A stretch of DNA of 64,000 nt from Lucinisca nassula (GCA_963580285.1 OY757020.1:95731497-95795496), one strand, 5' to 3'. Numbered from the stretch's first letter, positions 10,641 through 23,057 are shown. Numbers and translations: made by a program. The notes: generated by a model from the letters alone, not told the origin.

Positions 10641-11011
10641 AAAGGCTGACACGATTAATCGTATAATCGATTTATCGATCGATAAAGTCCACAAAAATGA
10701 TTGTCATTTCTGATTTGCTTTTAATCGATTACTTGATAGGTACAATTTACTACCCAAAGTTATGCCTAAAATAGCTGAATGAGTGGCAAACAGTGCAGAC
10801 CCTGGTGAGACCGCATAATGCGGCATTTCATCTGGGTCTACACTGTTTGCTCAGGCCTGTCTGTTCAAATAAGCATATGGTAAAATGCAACATATTGTAA
10901 GAGCCATGCTCAGACAGAAAGCCAGACAGGTAAATTTATGACAAAAACCATAGTGATTACTACCGGTAATCGATTGCAGTGACAGGACTGATAATCGATT
11001 AGCCAGCCCTA
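10641..11011. mobile_element. hAT-like MITE carrying the core-1 hairpin
   Basis: Flanked by an exact 8-bp duplication ATGCTCAG (10633-10640 and 11012-11019). Ends AAAGGCTGACACGATTAATC and, inverted, TAGGGCTGGCTAATCGATTA are imperfect terminal repeats. A core-1 hairpin sits at 10788-10857 (gcaaacagtgcagaccctgg ... gggtctacactgtttgc). An 8-bp duplication with AGGGCTG-type ends is typical of hAT. Confidence 0.75.
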
Positions 11012-11408
11012 ATGCTCAGTTGAGTTCAGCATGAAAATCGTAATGCTCATAGATGTTAGAATACAAAGAAATAGGTAGTACCACTGTCTTAGATAAGCAG
11101 AGAATATTTGTATTGTCCTGTTCATAAATTTTAACATTTGTTGGCATTTTAACATTTATGAGCAAGACAAAAATCATACTTAACTGAGTTGAACATGAAA
11201 AAAGATTTATGACCAGAACTCATTTGGCAAGTTAAAAATAAAAATGTTTTTTCTTGAACTGCACATACCTACAAACAGCTTAGAAGCCCATTTTTTTTTC
11301 AAAGACCTATGAAATGCCAAGAGGAGCAACTAAACCAAAGTCTTACAATATCATTCTGACAACACCTCCCCAAAATGGTGACATTTCTAATGAAAATTTG
11401 TGATGTTT

Positions 11409-11702
11409 TTATTTGTTTGTTTGTTTGAATTGAGGTGTAACGTACCCGTCAACACTGTAAAGGTCATTTTGGAGACTTTGCTTCCAATTTTGTGGGACTT
11501 TTACCCGACATTGAGATGAAATGACATCTCAAGCCCGATGAAACCAATAGGGTTTATTAGCATGGACGGTCCGCCTCGCACCACGGTTCCTGGACAGGCT
11601 TAGATCCTCGTGGTTTACCAGTACTAGTGTGTGGGCCGGATTCAGCTCTGCGTGGAAGCATCATGCAGCCCAGATATTTCTTCAAGCCCCTATGCGCGGG
11701 GG
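11409..11702 (-). mobile_element. SINE-like family X
   Basis: Begins tttgtttgtttgtttgaatt and ends ccctatgcgcgggggc. It abuts the tRNA-SINE that follows, so one was inserted beside or into the other. Confidence 0.85.
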
Positions 11703-11707
11703 CAACT

Positions 11708-11942
11708 TCTTGTTGTTTTTTTTCGTTTGGGTTTTACGGCCCTTTCAAGATTATTTCACTCATATTGAGCCGATCGTTAATCAGAGGTGGGCGAAAACCA
11801 GAGTACCCGGAGAAAAACCACCTGACCTTCCGTTGCAGAACTTGGCGTCTCACACGTGGCCCGAGCGAGGCTCGAACCTACGGCGGTGAGAGACCTAATG
11901 ACTAAGAGTAAGCACTCTTATCCACTAGGCCACGGAGGCCCG
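11708..11942 (-). mobile_element. tRNA-derived SINE (family T), fullest copy
   Basis: Minus strand: gggcctccgtggcctagtgg (A box TGGCCTAGTGG), then ggttcgagcctcgct (B box), then a ~150-bp body ending cgtaaaacccaaacgaaaa. It lacks the MITE found in the copy at 3004-3411 and so shows the empty site cctctgattaacgatcgg. Confidence 0.85.
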
Positions 11943-11959
11943 TCGACTTCTTATTTGTA

Positions 11960-12150
11960 CCGGTACTCCAAATTAGGTTGTGTGTAATTGTTAGGTTGTG
12001 TGTAACCATTAGAACCACCTCATTGAGGCAGTTGTAATGAATACCTACAACCTATTTCTTACAACAGAAATTAGAAAAAATAATGTATACCCATGTAAAC
12101 CCCAGTTTTCTCTATATAAAGTGGGGTTTAGAGGGGTGTTTATAACACAG
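11960..12150. repeat. P5 hairpin element
   Basis: Core-2-type hairpin at 11985-12055 (taggttgtgtgtaaccatta ... aatacctacaaccta), then taaaccccagttttctctat with its inverse ataaagtggggttta. Confidence 0.6.
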
Positions 12151-12211
12151 ACTTGTCAACGATGTGCTCATTTTCCTAGTTTATGTAGCTTGTTCATAGC
12201 ACATAAAGCTT

Positions 12212-12418
12212 TTAACCCATAAAATGCCGTCCTCTTTGTCATCTGCCAAGTACTATAAAGTTAGTTTTTGCAAACAGTGTGGACCCAGATCAGACTGCTC
12301 CTCCTCTAGGAGCAGTCTGATCTTGGTCCACACTGTTTGCCTTTATGAAAAAATATTTTTAAAAAGTTTGCAAAAAAATTCAGCAGACGACATAAGCAGA
12401 CGTTTTCAGATGTTGTTT
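12212..12418. mobile_element. P2-like MITE, left end and core
   Basis: TTAA-CCCATAAAATGCCG left end and a strong core-1 hairpin at 12265-12342 (gcaaacagtgtggacccaga, ctgctcctcctctaggagca). The right end is missing; the next element starts at 12419. Confidence 0.65.
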
Positions 12419-14718
12419 TTAGCTCACCTGTCACGTAGTGACAAGGTGAGCTTTTGGGATCACTTTTTGTCCGTCGTCCGTGCGTGCGTGCATGCGTCCG
12501 TAAACTTTTTCTTCAAACGACATCTCCTCCTAAACCACTAATCAGATTTTGACCAAACTTCACAGGAATGATCCTTAGGTGGTCCCCTTTCAAAGTTGTT
12601 CAAATGGTTCCGGTCCGTTGCACATATAGGTCACAGGAGCCAAAAATAGATTTTTTTTATTGAAAACTTAAAAAATCTTCTTCTCTGAAACTGCAAGGCC
12701 CAGGACATTGATATTTGGTATGAAGCTTCATCTGGTGGACCCCTACCAAGATTGTTCAAATTATTGTGCTGGGGCCAAAAATGCCCCCGCACCGGGGCCC
12801 TTTGGTTTTACATGGGCTTATATAGGGAAAATCATTAAAAATCTTCTTCTCTGAAACCCCAAGGCCTGGGTCTTTGATATTTGGTAAGAAGCTTCATCTA
12901 GTGGACCCCTACCAAGATTGTTCAAATTATTGTGCTGGGACCGAAAATGCCCCCGCACCATGGCCCTTTGGTTTTACATGGGCTTATATAGGTAAAATCT
13001 TTAAAAATCTTCTTCTCTGAAACCGCAAGGCCCAGGTCTTTGATATTTGGTATGAAGCTTCATCTAGTGGACCCCTACCAAGATTGTTCAAATTATTGTG
13101 CTGGGGCTGAAAATGCCCCCGCACCGGGGCCCTTTTGTTTTACATGGGCTTATATAGGGAAATCCTTAAAAATTTTCTCTGAAACTGCAAGGCCCAGGTC
13201 TTTGATAATTGGTATGAAGCTTCATTTAGTGGACACCTACCAAGATTGTTCAAATTATAGTGCTGGAGCTAAAAATTTCCCCGCACCGGGGCCCTTTGGT
13301 TTTACATGGGCTTATATAGGGAAAATCTTGAAGATTTTTAATCTCTGAAACAACAAGGCCCAGGTCTTTGATATTTGGTATGAAGCTTCATCTAGTGGAC
13401 CCCTACCAAGATTGTTCAAATTATAGTGCTGTGGCAAAAAATGCCCCCGCCCGGGGGCCCTTTTGTTTTACATGGGTTTATATAGGGAAAATCTTTAAAA
13501 ATCTTCTTCTCTGAAACTGCAAGGCCCAGGTCTTTGCTATTTGGTATGAAACTTCATCTAGTGGACCCCTACCAAGATTGTTCAAATTATAGTGCTGGGC
13601 AAAAAATGCCCCAGCCCCAGGGCCCTTTGGTTTTACATAGGCTTATATAGGGGAAATCTTTAAAATCTTCTTTTCTGAAACTGCAAGGCCCAGGTCTTTG
13701 ATATTTGATAAAAAGCTTCATCTAGTGGACCCCTACCAAGATTGTTCAAATTATAGTGCTGGGGCCAAAAATGCCCCCGCCCTGGGGCCCTTTTGTTTTA
13801 CATGGGCTTATATAGGGAAAATCTTCAAAAATCTTCTTCTCTGAAACTGCAAGGCCCAGGTCTTTGCTATTTGGTATGAAACTTCATCTAGTGGACCCCT
13901 ACCAAGATTGTTCAAATTATAGTGCTGGGGCCAAAAATGCCTCCGCCCCAGGGCCCTTTGGTTTTACATAGGCTCATATAGGGAAAATCTTTAAAAATCT
14001 TCTTTCTGAAACTGCAAGGCCCATGTCTTTGATATTTGATATGAAGCTTCATCTTGTGGACCTATACTAAGATTGTTCAAATTATAGCCCTGGGGCCAAA
14101 AATGCCCCGCTCCGGGGCCCTTTGGTTTAACATAGACTTATATAGGGAAAATCTTGAAAAATCTTCTTCTCTGAAACCACAAGGCTTATGTCTTTGATAT
14201 ATGTTATGAAGCTTCAGCTAGTGGACCTCTACCAAGATTGTTCAAATTATAGCCCTGAGACCAAAAATGCCCCCGCCATATGGCCCGCTCCAGGGCCCTT
14301 TGGTTTAACATAGACTTATATAGGGAAAATCTTGAAAAATCTTCTTCTCTGAAACCACAAGGCTTAGGTCTTTGATATTTGTTATGAAGCTTCAGCTAGT
14401 GGACCTCTACCAAGATTGTTCAAATTATAGCCCTGGGGCCAAAAATGCCCCGGCTCTGGGGCCCTTTGGTTTTACATAGACTTATTTTGGGAAAATCTTG
14501 TTTTACATAGACTTCTTTATGCAGGGTAAACCTTTAAAATCTTCTTCTCTGAAACCACAAAGCCCAGGTCTTTCATATTCGATATGAAGCTTCATCGTGT
14601 GGACCTGTACCAACATTGTTCAAATTATAGCCCTGGGGCCAAAATTAACACCGCCTGGTGCCCACTTATTATACATTGGATCAGGTGAGCGAACCAGGGC
14701 CCTCTGGGCCCTCTTGTT
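12419..14718 (-). mobile_element. Helitron/Helentron-like tandem-repeat element A (pearl/HINE type)
   Basis: Read on the minus strand it opens AACAAGAGGGCCCAGAGGGC, then cgCTCACCTGA. It ends with hairpin GTCACTACGTGAC, then AGGTGAGCTAA. The inverted pair CTCACCTGA/AGGTGAG sits just inside both ends. Between are about 12 monomers of ~160-190 bp (starts near 12671, 12838, 13006, 13170, 13340, 13498, 13665, 13829, 13996, 14159, 14336, 14528), with conserved phrases gcttcatctagtggacccct and gttcaaattatagtgctggg. A (cgtg)n-rich stretch (12470-12500) lies beside the CTAA end. CTAA after a hairpin and lack of a target duplication fit Helitron-class transposition. No Rep/helicase. Confidence 0.78.
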
Positions 14719-14719
14719 C

Positions 14720-15080
14720 TCATCATTTTAAGGATTGAATGAAATGAGATTCAAAACTGCCTTTCTCGTTACTGATATACAGATAAGTCGATCAGTGGCT
14801 TGACAGAAATCTCATTTTGAAATTTGATTTGTATTGTCATGTATGATGACCTGTGTTTGTAAATGGAGAAATCTGAGTAAAAATCTGTTTTATCATAAAA
14901 TTCCTTTTGAAACAATTTATCGAAATGCTTTTTTTGCTAACCCATAAAAGACGAAATTCTCTTATATGGCACAAAAATCACTTAATTAATTACGATAACA
15001 CACCTGTGCGACATAGTGCCCTTTTTTACATCTCCAAAATGACTATTTTTCTGATGAGAATCCGTGATATTTTTCGTACA
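14720..15080. other. Stretch without a recognised gene
   Basis: AT-rich, no protein family motif and no clear inverted repeat. Contains ttgctaacccataaaag, a weak match to P2-type ends. Confidence 0.45.
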
Positions 15081-15083
15081 AAT

Positions 15084-16387
15084 ACCGTATTCGGGTGTGT
15101 ATTACCCGCATTTGCGTACTACCCGCACCCCTTTTTTTTGCCAAAATCTGGGGGAAAACTGTTATACTGTTGTATTACCCGCAAGGAACATTTGCTGAAA
15201 TTTTGGTGGATGCATAAGTGAGAAAAAGTAAGAATTTGGCCAGTTTTTGTAGCACACAACGGAACGCGCGATCGTCTTTAAAAGGCGGGAAAATGCACGT
15301 GCGTGCGAGTACCACCAGAAAGCATGTATTTTGATTAAAATGTTGAAAAAACTTTACCAGTTCACCAGTGTTATTTATTTATTAACCCACATATGCCCGC
15401 GGCCCTTTTTTGGGACATCGGCAAACAGTGCAGTCCCAGATCAGACGCCTCAGAAAGACGCCGCAGACGTTTCTTTTTTGGGACATCGGCAAACAGTGCA
15501 GTCCCAGATCAGACAGCTCAGAAAGACGCCGCAGATGTTTGATTTGGATTTACACTGTTTATTGATTTGTAACGGTTCAATTATGACACTATTGTTAATC
15601 CCTGTCATATAATTGCCACCCTGCAGTGCGTGTCGATAAGGTGTGAAAATATGGTCAAGTTATGTCTCTAATTTGCGTTTATTCCCCAATCATAAAATTT
15701 AATCCGCAATCAGTGTGAAAATTATTTAATTTCTCCTAAGACGAGTTGCTACGACTATTCTGCTATCTCGGGAATGGTTATGTTTTGGCGCCAAATAGCA
15801 GACGCTTGGCGAGAAAAGTTGAACTCTTTGTGTTAACACATCTGTATTCTGTTGTTGGTTATTGACACGGAGCTTACGGAAAGGGCTGTTTTGCTAGCGA
15901 GAATACTTTTACCGTTTCCAAACATTTTTTATGAGACAGATACGCCCCATTAAGCTAAAACAATAGACACGTGTGAGGTTGCTGGGGTACGATGACGTCA
16001 TTTACCGATCGCGTGCAGAAAAAAAAACTAGCGGTGATTTGTGGGCGGTAGTTTGGATGCCGGAAAACTTTGATGTTCGCATTGAACTTGCTTGTTTATT
16101 TTGTTTAAAATCAGAGTTTTAGGAATAAAACTCACAAAATCGGGCTTGCTAGTAATAGAGATTGTTTTATTACTCATGTGTAGGTAAAATTGAGTGGACA
16201 ATTAAACGTTATTTATGTCGGGAATCGTAATAGGATAGAGCATAACATGAGATGCATCGTATTTTCAGCTGTAAAAAGTAAAAATAAAATGGTCCAAAAA
16301 TAATTCGGGCGGATTACCCGCACCCAGAACTTGGGCCTGTAATTTGAGGGAAAAAACTGCGGGTAATACATGCCCGAATACGGTACT
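15084..16387. mobile_element. 1.3-kb TIR element, non-autonomous
   Basis: Ends TACCGTATTCGGGTGTGTAT and, inverted, TACCGTATTCGGGCATGTAT are about 28-bp terminal repeats that continue tacccgca. The subterminal acccgcacccctttt / acccgcacccagaac also pair. No transposase frame. At 15382-15600 it carries two direct copies of a core-1 piece (ggcaaacagtgcagtcccag at 15419 and 15487). Superfamily not assigned; a target duplication is not obvious. Confidence 0.72.
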
Positions 16388-16620
16388 GCAAATATAGGTT
16401 GTGGGTGCTCGTTAGAGCCGCCTCATTAAGGCGGTTCAAACGAGTACACACAATCTATGTCTTGGATGAAAAATAATGTATAACCCCATAAACCCAAGTT
16501 TTCCCTATATAAATTGGGGTGGGGGGTCTTCATTTCACGGATATGTTCATGTGATGTATGGGTAGAGTTCATGCAATAAGATTCACCTGTACAGCCACCC
16601 ACAACATATTGGAAGATTTC
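16388..16620. repeat. P5 hairpin element
   Basis: Hairpin at about 16390-16462 (taggttgtgggtgctcgtta, gagccgcctcattaaggcgg) followed by taaacccaagttttccctat. Starts directly at the end of the TIR element. Confidence 0.6.
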
Positions 16621-16812
16621 AGCCTAGCTGCTTATCTTAGGATTCGATAAGTCTTTGATTTTTTTTCTCGTAGAAATTAATATTATTACTTTTATATGAT
16701 GTGATAGTCTCGTGTTTTCTTGTCTAGTTTTATGTTGTATCTGTGATTCTCTTTTTTCTGTATGAAGAGCAGAAAATAAAAGTGAAATGGATTTGTGTTT
16801 GTTAATATTCAT

Positions 16813-16926
16813 TTGTTAGTTTGTTTGTGTTTAGGTTTTACATCCCTGTCAACACTATTTAGGTAATTTTGGAGCCACTTCAGATTTTGTGGGAATTTTA
16901 CACTGAGATAAAATGACAGCTCAAGC
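16813..16926 (-). mobile_element. SINE-like family X, 3' fragment
   Basis: tagtttgtttgtgtttaggt, acatccctgtcaacactatt, then gagataaaatgacagctcaa: the tail-proximal ~110 bp only. Confidence 0.75.
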
Positions 16927-16927
16927 T

Positions 16928-17675
16928 GGTAGATTATATAGAAAAATGACCATAAATGGATGATTACATAGAAAAATGACCATAATTGTCATTTTTATAC
17001 GCCCATTTGAAAAATAGTCATGTTATATTATGTTATGCCACCGCTTTCGGTAATTTCCGTAAACGTCCTTGGTGATTTGCAATTGCAAAATGTACCAATA
17101 TTGCTCTTACGTACACTTGTTTAACGAATATGAGCACCAGCTTCTTGATTATAAACAGCAATTATTGCTCACATCGTCAGACACGCCAGATTTCATCTAC
17201 TTCATTTTCCCAATATCCCGGGTCACTCAGTACCTGAAGACCGCTAAAGGGAAACAACCAGCATGGTGCAGTCAAAGACAAGTTCTATGGTCACTACATT
17301 TTTTTCCTTTCTAAAAACCTTTAAAATATTTCTCTTATTTCACGCATATTTATTTTGCCCTAATTGCTTTATTTACAAATGGCAACCGATATTGCAGCCA
17401 CGTGGTCGGAAAATGACATCATACGGTTTCCGTTTACACAATACACATTCATGCAGTCAAGGAAGTATTAAACCCACACCTGTTTTATGTCATTGATTTT
17501 CTTAAAAAATCGTTTTGAACGGATTAAAATCGAAAACATTTTTTTACTCTCGAACCAAAACAAAGCCGAACGAGAGTCAATGAAAATCTTACATGGCCAA
17601 ACCGAGTTCTAAAGAATATAAATACATATTTCACGATTACACAAGTGTACTACCCGTATCCTGAAATAAATCGCT
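16928..17675. other. P10 hairpin, then unrecognised sequence
   Basis: 16935-17005 holds repeated tatagaaaaatgaccataa and atggatgattacatagaaaa. From 17010 to 17675 there are open frames up to 81 codons, but no motif, signal or repeat partner was recognised. Confidence 0.4.
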
Positions 17676-17958
17676 TTGTCGGGGCTTGAAGACACAGATG
17701 GGCTGCATGATGTTCCACACACAGCTGAAACCGACCCACACACGAGAACTGGTAAAATGCTTAGAGGATCTATGCCTGCCCAGGCAAAGTGGTGCGAGTC
17801 GGCCCATCCATGCTTATAAACCCTATTGGTTTCATTGGGCGGCAGGGCTTGAGATGTCATTTCATCTCAATGTCGGGTAGAAGTCCCACAAAATTGGAAG
17901 CAACGTCTCCAAAATGACCTATAGTGTTGACGGGGACGTTAAACATCAAATCAAACAA
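17676..17958 (+). mobile_element. SINE-like family X
   Basis: ggggcttgaagacacagatg to ggggacgttaaacatcaaat then caaacaa. Full middle section, including gcaaagtggtgcgagtcgg. Confidence 0.85.
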
Positions 17959-18074
17959 TTGGCCACAAACATAAGTGGTAGCAATAACCCCATTCAGCTG
18001 CTATGTCAAGCTGTCATCTGAATCATCGTTGTTAAGATAATGACAGAACCCGTCAGTGCCATTTTGTATCATCA

Positions 18075-18260
18075 AAGGGAGAAAAAGAGGCAGCAGCTGA
18101 GAAAGAAAGAATTCCCCCAGAGGCTATGTCACGTGTTGGTATTTAGGTTGATGCTAGAGTTGTCGCAAAAGTTGATAGTTTGACAAACGAACATACCAGA
18201 CTCCTACATGACCGAGAACAGACTCCTATGTTGTTCTCCTGTTCAACAAAACAAAATTAA
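18075..18260 (+). pseudogene. Possible coding remnant, unrecognised
   Basis: One frame reads KGEKEAAAEKERIPPEAMSR, one stop (18144-18146), then VDARVVAKVDSLTNEHTRLL and on to a stop at 18258-18260. The charged, heptad-like composition resembles a coiled-coil piece, and the sequence has no repeat partner in the window. I do not recognise a family; it could be chance. Confidence 0.2.
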
Positions 18261-18559
18261 TTTTTGGAGGACTCAAAAAATGAAAAATGACCCCACTGGT
18301 TCATTACAGAGATTTTTATTGCACAACATTATCTCACAGTTGAGTCATGGAATGTAATTAAGATAAAGCATGATGTGTATTTGTTCACCCGTAATTATCA
18401 ACATTTTCTAACTTTTATCTGATTCGTAATAACTTCAAATGTATATTTGATTATCCATCAGTGCATTTCAATAGTATAGGGACACTATGTCTTGGCTAAC
18501 ATTGTAGACACGAGTCAAGATTCTATTTCCTGAGTGCAAAATTTTTGCTATGACAAAGA

Positions 18560-19000
18560 TTACAAAAAAAAAAACAACTTGCCACAAAATGTCATATTTA
18601 CCACATGCTTTAATAAACGGCATGAAAAAAACTTTCGACGAAATGCCATATTTATCACACATGCTCTTAAAAGCAGCATGAAAATAACTTGCCACAAAAT
18701 GTCATATTTATCACACATGCTCTTAAAAGCAGCATGAAAATAACTTGCTACAAAATGCCATATTTATCACACATGCTCTTAAAAGGAGCATGAAAATAAC
18801 TTGCCACAAAATGCCATATCTCATATGCTCTTAAAAGCAACATGAAAATAACTTGCCATGAAACGCCATATTATATATATAATTTATCACACATGCTCTT
18901 AAAAGCAGCATGAAAATAACTTGCCACAAAATGCCATATTTACCACATATGCTCATAAAAGCAGAATGAAAATACTTTTCCATGGAATACTATATTTATC
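18560..19000. repeat. 56-bp minisatellite, about 7-8 units
   Basis: Unit contains atgaaaataacttgccacaa, aatgccatatttatcacaca and tgctcttaaaagcagc. Starts repeat 56 bases apart (18676, 18732, 18788), with degenerate units at the edges. Open frames across it are repeat artefacts. Confidence 0.85.
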
Positions 19001-19279
19001 ACAAGCTCTAATAAGCATTCACCAGTACTTTTTTATATTGATACCAATTTAGAGCTCAAGATTCCCTGGTCTGTTGAAGTTGAAACAGTACTAAAAGATC
19101 ATACTCAAATATAAACTAGAATTTGTTTTTCTACAAAAACACAGATGTCTCCCCCGTTTTTGACAGCTACGTATAACCTTGACATTGGAGGTATTGAGCT
19201 GGGTCTTGTGTGCAACACATCATCTAATGAAGATGAACATTTCTGCATAGTAACTTTAAAAAATGTTCATAGAAAAATA

Positions 19280-22200
19280 AACAAGAGGCTCAATGAGCCT
19301 AAACCGCTCACCTGAGGAACTTAAGTTTTAACAATTCACAGACTTGACTACTAAATCTGCTAATAGAATCCAGCCCATTGACCCTTACAGGATATAAGTC
19401 ATCATTATTGCATTGCATTCCAAGTTTGAGACTTCTAGCTTCTATAGTTCCTGAGAAATCTTTGACGAAAATTTAACATTGGTCAAAATGGAGAGAAAGA
19501 AGAATGAAAGGACAGATGAACAAATACGGTAAGCTGAGAAAGCCCAATGTCTCTTACACAAAATAAGTCATCATTATTCTATTGAATACCAAATTTGATG
19601 CTTCTAGCTTTTATAGTTCCTGAGAAATCTTTGATTAAAAATTTAACATTGGTCTATTATCTCTATATGGAGAGAAAGAAGAATGAAGGAACAAATGAAC
19701 CAGACTAGCTCCAAAACCTAATGCAGCCTTTCCCCTTGCCCAATGGTGCTACACATAAAATTTAAACAAGATTGGTCGACTGCCTTCTGAGATATGCTTC
19801 ATTGAAAGTGTGGACAACGGATGGACGGACGACAGACGACGGACTCCGGAGCCTTGGTATACTATCAGCTCACTGGAGCCTTTGGCTCAGGTGAGCTAAA
19901 AATTCAAGTCGCTATTTCTGTCTCAACATTTTCCCTACGTTAAGTCTATGGGCAAATTTTTTTGTCTCTCAAGGTCACGTAACTCCGAGGTCAATATTCC
20001 GATTCGGCCCAAAATCGAACTTAACCGAGATTTTATGCCTGTCCTCGTTACCTGCAAGTTTGAAGCTGATATGAATAAAAATAAAGTTGCTATCGTGGTC
20101 ACAACGTATTTTTTTATGCTCAAGGGCAGGTAACTCCAAGGCAAATATTCCGATTCGGCCCAAAATCGAACTTAACCGAGATTTTATGTCTGTCCTCGTT
20201 ACCTGCAAGTTTGAAGCTGATCTTAAAAAAATTCAAGTCGCTATCGTAGTCGCAACATTTTTCCTAATTAAGTCTATGGGCAAATTTTTTGCGGCTCAAG
20301 GTCACGTAACTCCGAGGTCAATATTCCGATTCGGCCCAAAATTGAACTTAACCGAGATTTTATGACTGTCCTCGTTACCTGCAAGTTTGAAGCTGATATG
20401 AATAAAAATAAAGTTGCTATCGTGGTCACAACGTATTTTTTTATGCTCAAGGGCAGGTAACTCCAAGGCAAATAATCCGATTCGGCCCAAAATCGAACTT
20501 AACCGAGATTTTATGTCTGTCCTCGTTACCTGCAAGTTTGAAGCTGATCTGAAAAAAATTCAAGTCGCTATCGTAGTCACAACATTTTCCCTATGTAAAG
20601 TCTATGGGCAAATTTTTTGTCGCTCAAGGTCATGTAACTCCGAGGTCAATATTCCGATTCGAACTTAACTGAGATTTTATGCCTGTCCACGTTACCTGCA
20701 AGTTTGAAGCTGATCTGAATAAAAATAAAGTTGCTATCGTGGTCACAACGTTTTTTTTAATGCTCAAGGGCAGGTAACTCCAAGGCAAATAATCCGATTC
20801 GGCCCAAAATCTAACTTAACCGAGATTTTATGTCTGTCCTCGTTACCTGCAAGTTTGAAGCTGATCTGAAAAAAATTCAAGTCGCTATCGTAGTCACAAC
20901 ATTTTCCCTATGTTAAGTCTACGGGCAAATTTTTTGTCACTCAAGGTCACGTAACTCCGAGGTCAATATTCCGATTCTGCCCAAAATCAAACTTAACCGG
21001 GATTTTATGCCTGTCCTCGTTACCTGCAAGTTTGAAGCTGATCTGAATAAAAATAAAGTTGCTATCGTGGTCACAACGTATTTTTTCATGCTCAAGGGCA
21101 GGTAACTCCAAGGCAAATAATCGGATTCGGCCCAAAATCGAACTTAACCGTGATTTTATGTCTGTCCTCGTTACCTGCAAGTTTGAAGCTGATCTGAAAA
21201 AAAATCAAGTCGCTATCGCAGTCACAACATTTTCCCTATGTTAAGTCTATGGGCAAATTTTTTGTCGCTCAAGGTCACGTAACTCCGAGGTCAATATTCC
21301 GATTCTGCCCAAAATCGAACTTAACCGAGATTTTATGCCTGTCCTTATTATCTGCTAGAATGAAGTCGATCAGAAAAAAATTGACAGAGCTAGAGTGATG
21401 ACAAGCTTTTTCCTATGTTAAGTCTATGGGAGCTATATGTTGCCATGGTAACCAGAGTTCCACTCAGATCTGCATGAAAACCTTATGCAGTCTTTCCACT
21501 TGCCCAATAATGTTACACATGAAATTTGATCAAAGTCGGCCAAGTAGTCTTCAAGATATACATTTTTGAAATTCACATTAACCCTTATGCAAAAATACAC
21601 AAGGGCAGGTAACTCCTAAGTGTATGATCCGATTCTGCCAATTATCGAACTAGACCGAGATTTCATGGCTGTGCTGGTTATCTGTAAGAATGAAGCCAAT
21701 CCGAACAAAATTGAAGCAGCTACAGTGATGACAACATTTTCCCCATGTTAAGTCGATAGGCAATTTTTCGGGCGCTCAAGGGGACGTAACTCTTGAGTGA
21801 ATTATCTGATTCGGCCCAAAATCGAACTTGACCGAGATTTTATGCCTGTACTGGTTATCTGCAAGAATGAAGTCGATCAGAAAAAAATTGACGGAGCTAG
21901 AGTGATGACAAGCTTTTTCCTATGTGAAGTCTATGGGAGCTAGATGTTGCCATGGCAACCAGAGTTCCATTCAGATCTGCCTGAAAACCTAATGAAGCCT
22001 TTCCACTTGCCCAATAATGCGACACATGAAATTTGATCAAAGTTGGCCAAGTAGTCTTTAAGATATACATTTTTGAAATTCCCATTAACCCTAATGCAAA
22101 AACACACAAGGGCAGGTAACTCCTAAGTGAATGATCCGATTCTGCCAGTTATCGAACTTGACCGAGATTTCATGGCTGTGCTGGTTATCTGCAAGAATAA

Positions 22201-22822
22201 AGCCAATCTGAAAATAATTGAAGCAGCTACGGTGATGACAACATTCTCCCCATGTTAAGTCAATAGGCAATTTTTTCAACGCTCAAGGGCACGTAACTCC
22301 TGAGTGAATAATCCGATTCGCCCAAAATCGAACTTGATCGGGATTTCATGCCTGTCCTCGTTATCTGCAAGAATGAAGTCGATCAGAAAAAAATTGACGG
22401 AGCTAGAGTGATGACAAGCTTTTTCCTATGTTAAGAACGCTCAAGGGCACGTAACTCCTGAGTGAATAATCCGATTCAGCCCAAAATCGAACTTGATCGA
22501 GATTTCATGCCTGTCCTCGTTATCTGCAAGAATGAAGACGATCAGAAAAAAATTGACGGAGCTAGAGTGATGACAAACTTTTTCCTATGTTAAGTCTATG
22601 GGAGCTATTTGTTGCCATGGCAACCAGAGTTCCAATCCGATCTGCCCGAAAACAGTATGCAGCCTTTCCCCCTACCTGATAATGCTTCACATGAAATTTG
22701 ATCAAGATTGGCCCACTGGTTCCGGAGATATACTTCTTTGAAAGTGTGGACGACGACGGACGACGGACGCCGGCTCGTGGTATACTAATACCTCACATGA
22801 GCCTTCGGCTCAGGTGAGCTAA
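19280..22822 (+). mobile_element. Nested Helentron-like element C/D with two 3' ends
   Basis: Single 5' end AACAAGAGGCTCAATGAGCC then cgCTCACCTGAGG. A first 3' end has hairpin GAGCCTTTGGCTC then AGGTGAGCTAA (to 19899). A second 3' end is at 22800-22822 (GAGCCTTCGGCTC, AGGTGAGCTAA). The ~200 bp before each 3' end are homologous (gcagcctttccccttgccca ... gatatgcttc). Removing 19280-22822 restores the E monomer (gaaaaataa + aaagttattgg). Confidence 0.72.
19903..22440. repeat. Tandem array with dimeric higher-order repeat
   Basis: ~163-bp monomers (gattcggcccaaaatcgaac, cctgtcctcgttacctgcaa). In the left part two monomer types alternate: one ends aataaaaataaagttgctat, the other aaaaaattcaagtcgctat. 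The dimer is therefore the real unit, with exact 327-base spacing between 19975, 20302 and equivalents. The third dimer lost ~11 bp in one monomer. Units right of 21350 are more diverged. Confidence 0.85.
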
Positions 22823-23057
22823 AAAGTTATTGGCCGTAAACAAAAAAAGCACTTTTTTACCTTTGACCTCTAAGTATGGCCTTGACCTTTGCGGTACAAC
22901 ACATCGTCTCATGATGGTTAACATTTCTGCCAAGTAATTTCATAATCCATCAAAGAATAAGGAAGTTATTGACTGTCCTTTTTTTTTACCTTTGACCTCT
23001 AGGTATGACCTTGACATTGAAGGTATGGACCTTGGTCTTACACATGACTCATGGTCC

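Noticed and set aside
12419..14718. CRISPR-like regular repeats
   Set aside because: Monomers are contiguous ~165-bp units without short repeats separated by unique spacers, in a eukaryotic setting.
19935..21244. Series of 60-90-codon frames
   Set aside because: Repeat-unit translations on both strands of the dimeric array.
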